Part shown: positions 6,561-16,233 of the stretch, piece by piece
Position numbering within the stretch: the first letter of the stretch is position 1
Layout of the letters: each line of letters begins with the position of its first letter
Assembly (NCBI RefSeq): GCF_900166985.1
Contig: NZ_FUZK01000001.1
Span: 783,309 to 847,308 of the forward strand
Direction: 5' to 3'
Origin: Acholeplasma oculi
GTDB lineage: Bacteria; Bacillota_I; Bacilli_A; Acholeplasmatales; Acholeplasmataceae
Length of the DNA stretch: 64,000 nucleotides
Program-made: the position numbers and the translations under genes
Notes under the pieces: generated by a model
The model's database searches: none
What the model saw: the letters and a program-made list of their open reading frames with translations, nothing else
Told to the model about the DNA's origin: nothing

Positions 6561-9218
6561 TTATTTCATATCTGATATGACGTGTACAACGTTTTTAGCA
6601 AGTTGTTTCAACCATTTATAAAGATTCGTTAAAACATACATGAGTGGATAACTTGAATATATTAATACAATTAATAATAAGTTTTGAGGTAATGTCAATG
6701 CATCATTACTTGTCACGTTATTAATCACAACAATTGGTTTAATTTCTAATAACTCTGGTAATAAGAAGACTGCAAAGACTGCCAGTGATAATGTAATAAA
6801 GAAGAGCAGTGCACGTCTTGAGTTAAATGGTTTGGTGACACTATATAAAACCATAAATGAGGTTGCTGTTGCAGTTAATGCAATCAGTGTAGAAATACCA
6901 CTATGTTCACCAGCATTTAAGTTCACATCGAGCCCTAAATGATATGCAAGTGCATAAATGATTAAAGCATTTACTAAAACGACTAATGCACCAGGAAGCG
7001 CATCTTTAATGATTTTCGCTAAGAAGTTACCCGTAATTCGGTTGTTATTATATTCAAGCGCAATCACAAAGGATGGAATACCAATAACTAATAATTCCAT
7101 AATGAGTAAATGACTTGGTTTTAACGGATAGAGTGCTTCATATCCCATTAATCCACGAATAATGACTAACATACTTAAGAAGAATGTAAAGACTGTTTTT
7201 GTTAAATATAGTTTAGAAACTTTTTGAATATTATTAATGACACGGCGTCCTTCGCTTACAACTTTTGGCATACTTGCGAAGTTAGAGTCCATTAAGACTA
7301 AGTGACTAACATTACGAGCAGCTTCACTTCCAGAAGCCATAGCAATCGAAGTATCTGCTTCTCTTAATGCTAAGATATCATTCACACCATCTCCAGTCAT
7401 TGCTACCACATGACCGTTATTTTTCATAGATTCAATTAATAATTTCTTTTGATGTGGACTGACACGTCCAAATACTGTATATTTATTAGCAACACGAACA
7501 ACTTCTTTATCACTCATACCATCGAGTGATATATAACTTTCAGCATTTAAAATACCTGCACGTTGACTAATTCTAGATACCGTCAATGGATTATCTCCAC
7601 TAATAACAACGACATTGACGCCATTGTCTTTAAAATACTGAATGGTATCAGGTGCATCTGGTCGAATGGTGTCCTCAATCATGATTAAAGCAACCGGTTT
7701 TAATTTACCTACAAGTTTTTGATCTTCTGTAATAGATTCTGCTGATTTTGCAATCACTAAGACACGGTAACCTTCATGTGCTTGTTTTTCAACTTCAGGT
7801 GCAATTGTGTAATATTGATCTTTTAATACAAACTCAGGTGCTCCAATAGCGAATGTTCCAAATTTATCAAATTCTACAGCACTAAATTTTCTTTGAGAAG
7901 AAAATGGAATAATTGCTTTATGACGAATACGTTTTTGATTACCAAAACGTTCATAAAGTGCATCCGATGTAAGGTTTGCATCATTTTGAGCATTCAGCAT
8001 TGCAGAAACTAATTGTTTTAACGGTAGTGTTGGTATTTGTTCATATTCAATTACAGATTTAACAGTCATTGTACCATCGGTGATGGTACCTGTTTTATCT
8101 AAACATAAGGTATCAATTCTTGCAAGCATCTCAATACAGTATAATTCTTGTACGAGTGTATTGTTTTGACCAAGTCTAACAACCCCTACTGCAAGTGCAA
8201 CCGATGTCAATAAGAACAATCCAGATGGGATAAGTCCAATAATTGCGCCTGCTGTACGTTCAACTAAAATAGGTTGAATCAGATTTGTATAATTACCTTC
8301 TAAACCTAAGAAGTATAAAGCACCAGCAATCGGAATAATAAAGAATCCTATTGTTGTTACAATTAATTTTAGGGATCTAAAAATATCGGATTTAGGTTTT
8401 TTGTATTTTTTAGCTTGAGATGTTAATTTTTCAATGTAAATATCATTTCCGATTGCTGTTGCTTGCGCATAAACAGAACCTGATATGACAAATGAACCAC
8501 TATATAGTGTATCACCCACTCGTTTAACAATTGGGTCTGACTCACCTGTTAATAAAGATTCATTAACTTCAATCGTACCTTCTCTTACAACAGCGTCTAC
8601 GATAATTTGTTTACCACTGGATAATTTTAAGATATCATCAATGACCACATCCACAATACCAATTTCTTGCTCTAAACCATCTCTAACAACAATGGCTGTT
8701 GGTGCAGAGAGTAAAGATAATTTATCAATCATCTTCTTGGCATTGATTTCTTGGATGATACCGATTGTTGTGTTAATTGCAACAATAACAACAGATACCG
8801 CTTGGGTAAACTGTGCTCCTGTTGCCAGTAATAAAGCGACAATTGAAAAAATTAAAAGGTTAAAAAACGTAAAGACGTTTGAAATGATAATACTACCAAT
8901 TGTTTTTGTTGAACCCTTTTCTGAGACGTTCACTAAACCTGCTAGATGTCTTTTTTCAACATCATCTGATGTTAATCCAAGTAAAACCTCAGGATTATAT
9001 CTTTCAACAATAATATCGTCTTTAGATTTAATACGACTAGAAACTTTGGTTTCAGTAACAATTGTTTTCGCTTCAATCAGTCCTAAAGGATCTCCACTCA
9101 TTGTTGGAGGTTCTTCAACTAATACGGTTTTAGGCCCACGTTTCTTACGTACGGGTTTATCTTCAGTTTTCGGCTCATCTAATAAAGCCATTAAATCATT
9201 TTGCGAGTCTTTCGCCAT
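6561..9218 (-). CDS. Cation-translocating P-type ATPase, CtpE-like
   Basis: About 885 aa. It has TGES (actuator), DKTGTITDG (phosphorylated Asp), GDNPLTV and TGDGVNDILAL (hinge), with about ten membrane helices in the P2-type arrangement. GLTSDDVEKRHLAGLVN and the following ANVFTFFN-like stretch match the CtpE/Exp7 subgroup, linked to Ca2+ or other divalent cation transport in actinobacteria and streptococci; the ion here is unknown. The first 50 residues are an unusual charged extension with a KKRGPK (AT-hook-like) motif. An SD (AGGTGA) is 6 nt before the ATG at 9218; a GTG at 9227 is an alternative start. The gene overlaps mrnC and interrupts the conserved mrnC-rlmB pair. Confidence 0.85.
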   Translation of the reverse strand: MAKDSQNDLMALLDEPKTEDKPVRKKRGPKTVLVEEPPTMSGDPLGLIEAKTIVTETKVSSRIKSKDDIIVERYNPEVLLGLTSDDVEKRHLAGLVNVSEKGSTKTIGSIIISNVFTFFNLLIFSIVALLLATGAQFTQAVSVVIVAINTTIGIIQEINAKKMIDKLSLLSAPTAIVVRDGLEQEIGIVDVVIDDILKLSSGKQIIVDAVVREGTIEVNESLLTGESDPIVKRVGDTLYSGSFVISGSVYAQATAIGNDIYIEKLTSQAKKYKKPKSDIFRSLKLIVTTIGFFIIPIAGALYFLGLEGNYTNLIQPILVERTAGAIIGLIPSGLFLLTSVALAVGVVRLGQNNTLVQELYCIEMLARIDTLCLDKTGTITDGTMTVKSVIEYEQIPTLPLKQLVSAMLNAQNDANLTSDALYERFGNQKRIRHKAIIPFSSQRKFSAVEFDKFGTFAIGAPEFVLKDQYYTIAPEVEKQAHEGYRVLVIAKSAESITEDQKLVGKLKPVALIMIEDTIRPDAPDTIQYFKDNGVNVVVISGDNPLTVSRISQRAGILNAESYISLDGMSDKEVVRVANKYTVFGRVSPHQKKLLIESMKNNGHVVAMTGDGVNDILALREADTSIAMASGSEAARNVSHLVLMDSNFASMPKVVSEGRRVINNIQKVSKLYLTKTVFTFFLSMLVIIRGLMGYEALYPLKPSHLLIMELLVIGIPSFVIALEYNNNRITGNFLAKIIKDALPGALVVLVNALIIYALAYHLGLDVNLNAGEHSGISTLIALTATATSFMVLYSVTKPFNSRRALLFFITLSLAVFAVFLLPELLEIKPIVVINNVTSNDALTLPQNLLLIVLIYSSYPLMYVLTNLYKWLKQLAKNVVHVISDMK

Positions 9219-9597
9219 CTTTTTCACCTGACCTTATGAATTCTATGCCTAGTTGAATAACTTCTTTACATCGTGTTTCATCATGTAAAGAAAGATATCC
9301 AATTAAGCTTTCAAATCCGGTTGCTTGTTGGTAATCTACCATGTTAATATTTTTTCTTGTAAAGTGCGCACCATTACGCCCTTTTTTATAATACGAGATT
9401 TCTTCTTCATTTAAAAGGTTTTGCTCTAATAAATGATTCATAATACTTGCTTGTGCTTGATTGGAAGCATATTTAACTTTCATTTTATGTAAGAGATCCA
9501 CTTTAGTATATCCAAACTGAATTAAATACCTTCTAATTTCTAGTTCATAATACGCATCACCTAAATAAGCAAGAGACAATCCATTCATTAAATCCAT
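9196..9597 (-). CDS. mrnC: Mini-ribonuclease 3 (MrnC)
   Basis: 133 aa, a lone RNase III catalytic domain without a dsRBD. LSLAYLGDAYYELEIRRYLI carries the catalytic acidic residues, and KYASNQAQA and KKGRNGAHFTRKN are conserved in the family. It matures the ends of 23S rRNA in Bacillus; a matching 23S processing stalk is visible at 59.22/62.14 kb. It overlaps cysS by 10 nt, the same gene pair as Bacillus cysS-mrnC. Confidence 0.93.
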   Translation of the reverse strand: MDLMNGLSLAYLGDAYYELEIRRYLIQFGYTKVDLLHKMKVKYASNQAQASIMNHLLEQNLLNEEEISYYKKGRNGAHFTRKNINMVDYQQATGFESLIGYLSLHDETRCKEVIQLGIEFIRSGEKDGERLAK

Positions 9598-10892
9598 CCT
9601 TTTTGAATTAAGATTTGTCTTAATTCATCTGCCTTTTTAAAATCTTTTGCTGCCTTATAGTTTAACCATTCCTGATACATGATTAAATCTTTTGCTTCCA
9701 CTTTGTGAGTGGTAACTTCTATACCTAATACATCAAGTATTTGAATTAAGGCATAGGCAAGTTCACTATCCGCCGATTTATTGATTTCTTTTAAGGTTTG
9801 GTCTATCAGTGTAACAACCATCCCTGTATTAAAATCATCATTCATATAGGCTTCAAATGTTTTAAGTAATGTATCACTTGGTTGTGCGATGTGATTATTT
9901 TCTAAAGCCATATGAAAATTCCACTTATTCAGTGTATATGATATTTTATCATAAGCTTTTTGATATTGGGTCATTAATTCTTCGCTAAAAGGAATTGGTT
10001 GACGGTAATGATGTGCAAATAACATCAATCGGTATGCAGATGGACTAAAATGGTCTAAAAGTTTGAATAATTTCACATCATTACCAAGTGATTTACTCAT
10101 TTTTTCTTTACCAAAATCCAAACGACCCACATGCATCCAGTATTTTGCTAAATCATGATGGTCATGTGCACTGCTTTGTGCAATTTCATTTTCATGGTGT
10201 GGGAACTTTAAATCAAATCCACCTCCATGAATATCAATTAAACCACCAAATAGTTCATGATTCATCACAGCACATTCTGTGTGCCATCCAGGTCTACCTT
10301 GTCCCCATGGACTCATATAATTAAGACCATCGGTTGTTTTTTTCCATATTGCGAAATCTCTTTGATCGACTTTATCTTTTTCTAATTCGATACGAACACC
10401 TTGAAGGAGTTCATCACTTTTTTGATTGGATAATTTACCGTAGCTATCCAGTTTGGATACGCTAAAGTAAACGCCACTAGATGTTTCGTATGCGAAACCT
10501 TTATCCATAAGTTCTTGGATGTATGTGATCATTTCATTTATATAGTCGGTTGCATAAGGTGTATGGTCAAACGCTTTTGAACCTACACGCTTAACAACAT
10601 CTAAAAATCGATCTGCAAAATGTTTAGATACTTCTAATGTATCTTGATTCAGTAATCTAGCTTTTTCAATGATTTTATCATCAACATCGGTGATGTTTGA
10701 TGCATAAATCACTTCATAGCCTAGGTATGTTAAATATCGTTTCACTAAATCAAAAAAGACAACGGGTCTACCGTTACCGATATGAATATCATCATAAACC
10801 GTTGGACCACAAACATACATGTTCACTTTGGAATGATGAATTGGTTTAAAGTCTTCAACTTGATTGGTGAGTGCGTTATATATTTTTAACAT
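9588..10892 (-). CDS. cysS: Cysteinyl-tRNA synthetase
   Basis: 434 aa (slightly short for CysRS, about 465). The HIGH motif is HIGN in CGPTVYDDIHIGNGRPVVFF, with the zinc ligand Cys28 just before. GWHTECAVMNHELFGG and FPHHENEIAQS supply further zinc/active-site residues, and KMSKSLGN is the KMSKS loop. It charges tRNA-Cys. No T-box is present in the short upstream gap, unlike metG. A TATAAT -10 lies at 10915-10920, 23 nt before the ATG, with SD AAAGGT. Confidence 0.97.
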   Translation of the reverse strand: MLKIYNALTNQVEDFKPIHHSKVNMYVCGPTVYDDIHIGNGRPVVFFDLVKRYLTYLGYEVIYASNITDVDDKIIEKARLLNQDTLEVSKHFADRFLDVVKRVGSKAFDHTPYATDYINEMITYIQELMDKGFAYETSSGVYFSVSKLDSYGKLSNQKSDELLQGVRIELEKDKVDQRDFAIWKKTTDGLNYMSPWGQGRPGWHTECAVMNHELFGGLIDIHGGGFDLKFPHHENEIAQSSAHDHHDLAKYWMHVGRLDFGKEKMSKSLGNDVKLFKLLDHFSPSAYRLMLFAHHYRQPIPFSEELMTQYQKAYDKISYTLNKWNFHMALENNHIAQPSDTLLKTFEAYMNDDFNTGMVVTLIDQTLKEINKSADSELAYALIQILDVLGIEVTTHKVEAKDLIMYQEWLNYKAAKDFKKADELRQILIQKGWI

Positions 10893-10914
10893 CGTGATTA
10901 CCTTTCTTTTTTAT

Positions 10915-10920
10915 ATTATA
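10915..10920 (-). promoter_or_regulatory. -10 box of the cysS promoter
   Basis: TATAAT on the - strand, with no convincing -35. The predicted transcript leader is about 15 nt. Confidence 0.45.
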
Positions 10921-10948
10921 CTAGAAATAAAGCCATTTTACACTACTT

Positions 10949-12814
10949 TTAGACAATTAACCTTAATGCTTTAAGTAATTCAACCATTGCCCATGTATCT
11001 TGTTTACAATATTCAATTAAAGCATCTCTCATACGAGGAAACTCATCTTTTTTCATCAAAGGAAAGTTTGCATAAACAACAACGGCATCATTTCCATTCG
11101 ATACTTCTAAATTGGAATAACTTAAATTTGGTACAAATATTGGTAAAACTTTTTTAATCGAAAAAGAACCTTGTAGATCTTCATGATAATAATTAAACCC
11201 GTCCTTCTTTTCAATACCCCATTTGTCATATAACTTATGATGTCCACCCTTAAATACATACCAAAGGTCAAACGTGTTATCCACAATACGCATTAACTTC
11301 TCGCTAAATTCTGGGAAGAATTTAGCCAGTTCTTTCATTCTAGTTTTTTCAAATGCATCATTCCATGCGATCACTAAACCATCATCTTTAATCAATTCAC
11401 ATAAATACTTGGTTAATGCATATCTTTGATCTGTATGATCGGTTGCTAAATAAACATAGGAATCTTTATCTTTATCACTGACACCTGGTGCATGCTCAAT
11501 ATGTAGATTAAATTGGAATACAGATTGGTCATATGCTTTTTCTCCTTTAAATCTTGGGAGTGGTGAACCGAAAGATTCAAAATCCAAATGATACAGTGGA
11601 TATTTTAATTTGTCTAATATTTCTTTAATTCTAGGTTTATCTATATAAGGTGTTTTTGTATGTAAAACTTCATATTGAATTTGATTTTTTTCACGAGATA
11701 ACCATTCATATGGAACATCCAGTGCATACTTATAACCCATCTTAATTAAATCTTCAGTCGAATGTTTTTCTCCTGTTTCATCTTTAAATCCATTATGATT
11801 ACCAATATAGGTAAAGGGTGAATTCTTTTTAGGGATATCTTTATAACAGATTTCATGAAACATACACTTATGCTTACCCTTTCTAGGACAAAGTGGAAAT
11901 GGTTGTATTTGCATATGATCGAGTCGATGAATGACTTCATCGACATCCATTTTAAATCGTTCTAAAAAACTTTCTGTAAGGTCTGTTACATCAATCAGAG
12001 CAATCAAGAAATTTTCTTTATCTATATCTTTTAAATAATCCGGTTCATTGTTTTTATAGACACCATCAAAAATATATTCATGATTTAAAACAGCTAAAAA
12101 GTATTTGGTTGGTTTATCAAGACTTTGACTTTGTTCAATGACATAGCGTTGATAGGTTAAGTCATATAAATATGAACCAATATCTCCTAGGCGGTTTAAA
12201 AGTTTATCTTTCTTTTCAAAGTACTTTGGAGTAATCTCTAATCCAAGTGCTTCTCTTGTCATATAAATACCCTCAGGACTACGTTCAAAGAAAGGATATT
12301 TGACTTTATCTTCTGTATACGTTAGTTCTTTAAATTTTTTAGTGGTGGTTGCTTTAGATTCAATAACTCTATAGTCTTTATTTGTTTCTTGAAATCCATC
12401 TAAGAAGCTATAAAATGTATATTCGCCTACTTTAGTTTCAAAACGTTTTTGGTTTCTGGTATCACTATCTGCAATGACTTTTGCTTTAAACTTATGTTCT
12501 GCATAAGTTGCTGCTAATGCTTCCATCTTTTTAAAGTAAGGCATCATGACTTCAAGTTTAGGGTCACTCACATTGACTAAATCTTCAATAGATACCTCAT
12601 CAAACTCATCGACTGTTTCATTAAACATATCTTCAAATAAAGATTGTTTCTTAAACTCATTTTCTTCTGTAAGTAAATCACTTAAATCATCTGTAAAACT
12701 CACAGTTGCATCTTTAGAACCTAATTTATATATTTCGAATAAAGGAAAAAATCTTGGACAGTTGATTCCTTTAATAAATCTTGTTTTAGATATTTTGGAT
12801 ATGTTTTGGCTCAA
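10949..12814 (-). CDS. DUF2779 nuclease: Cas4/RecB-like plus DEDD exonuclease domains
   Basis: 621 aa. The N-terminal part has the PD-(D/E)xK signature of RecB/Cas4 nucleases (FLDG with Asp139; VIESKA with Glu152 and Lys154) and four cysteines (Cys19, Cys309, Cys317, Cys323) spaced like the Cas4/AddB Fe-S cluster. The C-terminal half is a DEDD/RNase-H-like exonuclease: HLDFESF (Asp411, Glu413), WNDAFEKTRMKEL, and EYCKQDTWA (Asp606). This is the DUF2779 architecture; its role is probably DNA processing or repair. It starts at TTG with SD GGAGGT 7 nt upstream, and TATAAT at 12841-12846. It stands alone, with no CRISPR genes nearby. Confidence 0.75.
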   Translation of the reverse strand: MSQNISKISKTRFIKGINCPRFFPLFEIYKLGSKDATVSFTDDLSDLLTEENEFKKQSLFEDMFNETVDEFDEVSIEDLVNVSDPKLEVMMPYFKKMEALAATYAEHKFKAKVIADSDTRNQKRFETKVGEYTFYSFLDGFQETNKDYRVIESKATTTKKFKELTYTEDKVKYPFFERSPEGIYMTREALGLEITPKYFEKKDKLLNRLGDIGSYLYDLTYQRYVIEQSQSLDKPTKYFLAVLNHEYIFDGVYKNNEPDYLKDIDKENFLIALIDVTDLTESFLERFKMDVDEVIHRLDHMQIQPFPLCPRKGKHKCMFHEICYKDIPKKNSPFTYIGNHNGFKDETGEKHSTEDLIKMGYKYALDVPYEWLSREKNQIQYEVLHTKTPYIDKPRIKEILDKLKYPLYHLDFESFGSPLPRFKGEKAYDQSVFQFNLHIEHAPGVSDKDKDSYVYLATDHTDQRYALTKYLCELIKDDGLVIAWNDAFEKTRMKELAKFFPEFSEKLMRIVDNTFDLWYVFKGGHHKLYDKWGIEKKDGFNYYHEDLQGSFSIKKVLPIFVPNLSYSNLEVSNGNDAVVVYANFPLMKKDEFPRMRDALIEYCKQDTWAMVELLKALRLIV

Positions 12815-13091
12815 ATTAAGTACCTCCAGATCTTACAATTATTATACCTTATAATGATGGATTCATGGGTAAATGAGTATAACTTTATATAGTCAAAAAT
12901 AAAAGTTCTAAAATTATAATATGCGTTATCTATAACTTATACGATAAAGAGAACTCATGGATGAAACTATTAATTAACGTTTAGAATGATCACTATATCT
13001 TAAATTAGATCAATTTATTCATATGATCTGGAATATTAATTATATTATTTTATAGCCCATTCAAGCGTCTCTGAACTTGTGGTATATAAAA
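12815..13091. other. AT-rich intergenic stretch
   Basis: The gap between the DUF2779 gene and the lipoprotein terminator is 319 nt in all. Apart from the TATAAT of the nuclease gene at 12841-12846 and the terminator at 13092-13114, I see no ORF, repeat or RNA. Confidence 0.5.
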
Positions 13092-13114
13092 AAACTACCT
13101 CGTTGAGGTAGTTT
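13092..13114 (-). terminator. Terminator of the gltX-lipoprotein operon
   Basis: A 10-bp perfect stem aaactacctc/gaggtagttt with a 3-nt loop, followed by a T-run on the - strand. Confidence 0.9.
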
Positions 13115-13133
13115 GATTCAATAGATTTTTAAA

Positions 13134-14705
13134 TTATGCTGCTAAAAGATTCTTAATAAAGTCGGATGTTAAGAATGTATCAGGTGTTTCTACACCAAAT
13201 CCACTTAAATCAGCAAGTTGTCCATCTATTGTAATTGTACTTGTAGAAAGTACTTTAACTTCAGATGATTTTTCTCTCCAAGTATAAGGATATACCTCAC
13301 TTGTAGGTACAATTTGTGTACCTGTTGATGATTGTACTAAGATTGAACCACCACCAAGTATTCTAACACCAGATTTTGTTGCTTGTGCAGCAACTAAACC
13401 TGTATATACGCGGTTTAATGGATGAGACAACGTAGCTTCAACTGCTCCAAAGAAATATGCTTCTTGTAGGCTTGCTTTAGTCATAGAACCAACCAATCCT
13501 CCAACATATAACATATCCAGTTTAGTATCTTCAGTATCTTGATGTTTTGTATGTGTTACATGAATTTGTCCATTTGAAACAAGATTGGATACATTCTTAT
13601 CACTACGGTAACTACCAAAGATAGACCCAATATAAATTTGACCTGTACCAAGTGATTTTTTATCTTGGTTAATTTCTACATTTACTTCTGAATCCATAAA
13701 TGCGATGTTTGAAATATTAATACCTTTATCTTGTTCAATCAGTCCTACAACACCACCAATATATGTACCAGTTGTTGCAGCATCTGCACCACTATAAGTA
13801 CCATTAACTCCGTTTTGGATAACGTTTAATGAAGAGTCTTTAATGGTAATATTAGAGATTGTTCCTTGTAGAGAACCACCTAATAATCCAATATATAAAT
13901 TACGGTTCGTTGCAGATTGATTCAAGTTATGTTTAATTGTGACATCAGAATTTGTAATTTCAATGTTATCTAGTAAAAATTCATTATTTGAAATTTTACT
14001 GACAACAATACCTACATAGTGAATTCCAATATATGGTTTTGAAGCATTATCAATTGTGATATTATCAAACTTAATGTTTTTAATTGTAGATTTCGATGCA
14101 TATCCAAAGATAGATAAGTAGGATTTATAAACATCACTTTCAGCAACTAAGTTGATGTTTTTGATGGTGTGGTTATCACCATCAAATGATCCATTAAATG
14201 GTGCACCTGAACTAAATAGTGGTGCAAATGATTCATCTTGAAAATCAAGGTCTGCTGTTAATTTATAATGTTTCTTAGAATCCATGTTGAGGAATTCTTC
14301 TTTTGTAGAAATCATTAATGGATCTTTTTCAACATCCCCTTGTTTAACTGTCTTAACTGCATCAGATTTATAATATAATTCTAAATCTGCACCAGCTTTA
14401 CGACCAAGAACTCTAACTGCATAAGTTGTTTCACGATTTAAATTCTCAAAATTAATCGTACGTACACCATTTTTTGGTATTTCAATGACTTCTTCTAATC
14501 CATGACTTGCAGATTCGATTTTAATAACAAACGTTCTATGTTCTAATTCATTATCTGGGTCTCTAACCTCAACTCTAAATGATGCATCTTGCGTGTTAGC
14601 AACCACACTTGTAACATATGCTCTCGCATTGGATTTTACGGGTTGCGTACATGCAACTAAAAGTAGGGTTAATAGTAATACGGTTAATGTGATAAACCTT
14701 TTCAT
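13134..14705 (-). CDS. Surface lipoprotein with GLUG-type beta-helix repeats
   Basis: 523 aa. The signal peptide MKRFITLTVLLLTLLLVAC ends in lipobox LVAC. Residues about 30-125 look like a fibronectin/Ig-type domain. After that come repeated G-rich units such as YVGIVV, YIGLLGGSLQGTI, YIGGVVGLIEQ, YIGSIFGSY and YVGGLVGSM, which are GLUG-type repeats of a parallel beta-helix, as in adhesins. It is probably exposed on the cell surface. The ATG overlaps the gltX stop (ATGA) with SD GGAG inside gltX, so a surface protein is co-translated with a tRNA synthetase, an odd pairing. Confidence 0.8.
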   Translation of the reverse strand: MKRFITLTVLLLTLLLVACTQPVKSNARAYVTSVVANTQDASFRVEVRDPDNELEHRTFVIKIESASHGLEEVIEIPKNGVRTINFENLNRETTYAVRVLGRKAGADLELYYKSDAVKTVKQGDVEKDPLMISTKEEFLNMDSKKHYKLTADLDFQDESFAPLFSSGAPFNGSFDGDNHTIKNINLVAESDVYKSYLSIFGYASKSTIKNIKFDNITIDNASKPYIGIHYVGIVVSKISNNEFLLDNIEITNSDVTIKHNLNQSATNRNLYIGLLGGSLQGTISNITIKDSSLNVIQNGVNGTYSGADAATTGTYIGGVVGLIEQDKGINISNIAFMDSEVNVEINQDKKSLGTGQIYIGSIFGSYRSDKNVSNLVSNGQIHVTHTKHQDTEDTKLDMLYVGGLVGSMTKASLQEAYFFGAVEATLSHPLNRVYTGLVAAQATKSGVRILGGGSILVQSSTGTQIVPTSEVYPYTWREKSSEVKVLSTSTITIDGQLADLSGFGVETPDTFLTSDFIKNLLAA

Positions 14706-16051
14706 TGTGTAACTCCTTTAAGTAGTCTTAATGTTTGTTCGATACGTTCTGATACTTTTGTCTTACCCAGTAAAGATAAAGACACTGGTAAACTTGGTCC
14801 ATGTGCCTCTCCTGTAGAAGCAATTCTTAAAGGCATAAATATACCTTTACCTTTAATACCTGTTTTAGCAACTAAATTCTTAATAGCAACTTCAATCTCT
14901 GTTGGTTGATCAAAATCAACTGTCTTTATTTCTTCTAAGAATTGAGTAAGTACTGGTTCAAAATCAAATGCTTTTATTTCTTGTTGCATTTCATCAGATA
15001 TTGTGAAGGTATCATGGAAGAATGCTTCATAATATTTGACAATTTCAGCACCAAAACTTAATCGGTCTTTTAAAATCATTAATAGATTTTCAAACCATGT
15101 TTCACTAGGAATCAAAATTCCTTTTTCAACTAAAAATGGTCTGGTTAAATCTTTTAATTGATCGAGTGTAAGTTGCTTCATATATCTTGAATTAATAAAT
15201 GCGAGTTTATCTTTATCAAAATAACTTGGAGCAGCACTTAATCTATGCTCATCAAAGAGTTTAATCAGTTCCTCTTTATTTAGGATTTCAGTCTCACTTT
15301 GTGGACTCCATCCTAATAAACTTAAGAAGTTTAAGACAGCCTCTGGTAAATATCCCATCTTTCTGTAGTCACTAATAAACTGAACAGTATCTGTGTCTCT
15401 CTTACTTAATTTTTTCTTGTTCTCATTGACAATAATTGTCATATGACCAAATGTTGGGTATTCCCAACCAAACGCATCATAAACCATTAATTGCTTTGGT
15501 GTATTGGTGATATGTTCCTCACCTCTAAATACATGGGTAATCTCCATAAAGTGATCATCAATAACGACTGCGAAGTTATATGTTGGAATACCATTGTCTT
15601 TTAGGATAATCCAGTCTTCAACTTCTTTAGAGTCAAAGGATAAACGACCTCTAATGACATCATCAAATGTATAGGTCACATCCTTTGGAACTTTAAAACG
15701 TACAGCATACTCTTGACTACCTTCTTTATAGTCTTTATATGCAAGTCCTTTTTCAAGTAAGATATTTGCATATTCTTTATATAAATCTAATCTTTTTAAT
15801 TGGTGATAGGGTGCATATTTCCCACCAATATCAGGACCCTCATCCCAAGTCATGCCTAACCATGATAAATTCTCTAATTGTGATTTTTCACCGTCTTTAA
15901 CATTTCTTAATACATCGGTATCCTCAATACGAATGATAAAATCACCCCCATGATGGCGTGCAAATAAATAATTAAATAATGCAGTTCTTGCATTACCAAT
16001 GTGTAGTAATCCTGTTGGTGACGGCGCATAACGTGCTCTAAACTTTTTCAT
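14702..16051 (-). CDS. gltX: Glutamyl-tRNA synthetase
   Basis: 449 aa from the chosen start. The HIGH region is ARYAPSPTGLLHIGNARTAL; the KMSKS loop is KKLSKRDT; an anticodon-binding alpha-helical domain follows. It charges tRNA-Glu and, in organisms without GlnRS, usually tRNA-Gln as well. The in-frame ATG at 16063 is rejected as the start because ATGAGGT there forms the SD for the ATG at 16051 (5-nt spacing). In Bacillus gltX lies close to cysS; here the two are separated by the DUF2779 gene and the GLUG lipoprotein. Confidence 0.96.
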   Translation of the reverse strand: MKKFRARYAPSPTGLLHIGNARTALFNYLFARHHGGDFIIRIEDTDVLRNVKDGEKSQLENLSWLGMTWDEGPDIGGKYAPYHQLKRLDLYKEYANILLEKGLAYKDYKEGSQEYAVRFKVPKDVTYTFDDVIRGRLSFDSKEVEDWIILKDNGIPTYNFAVVIDDHFMEITHVFRGEEHITNTPKQLMVYDAFGWEYPTFGHMTIIVNENKKKLSKRDTDTVQFISDYRKMGYLPEAVLNFLSLLGWSPQSETEILNKEELIKLFDEHRLSAAPSYFDKDKLAFINSRYMKQLTLDQLKDLTRPFLVEKGILIPSETWFENLLMILKDRLSFGAEIVKYYEAFFHDTFTISDEMQQEIKAFDFEPVLTQFLEEIKTVDFDQPTEIEVAIKNLVAKTGIKGKGIFMPLRIASTGEAHGPSLPVSLSLLGKTKVSERIEQTLRLLKGVTQ

Positions 16052-16199
16052 GCTATACCTCATTTCGCACGTATCATTATAAATTATTTCTTTAAAATAT
16101 ACAAGTTTTTAATCAATATATTATATATATTGGTGCTTTATTTTTTAAAATACGAACTAATCTTTCAAACAACGTATAAAAACCAAATCTATAAAGAAA

Positions 16200-16224
16200 A
16201 ATGGAAGCAATAAATGCTTCCATT
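16200..16224 (-). terminator. Terminator of rplM-rpsI
   Basis: A 10-bp perfect stem aatggaagca/tgcttccatt with a 5-nt loop and a T-run on the - strand, 10 nt after the rpsI stop. Confidence 0.9.
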
Positions 16225-16233
16225 CTTTTGAAA

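Noticed and set aside
8485..9231. 248-codon + strand frame
   Set aside because: It is antisense to the P-type ATPase gene and arises from its codon pattern; no domain is seen.
10893..10948. T-box in front of cysS
   Set aside because: The gap is only 56 nt and lacks the GGTGGTACCGCG sequence seen upstream of metG.
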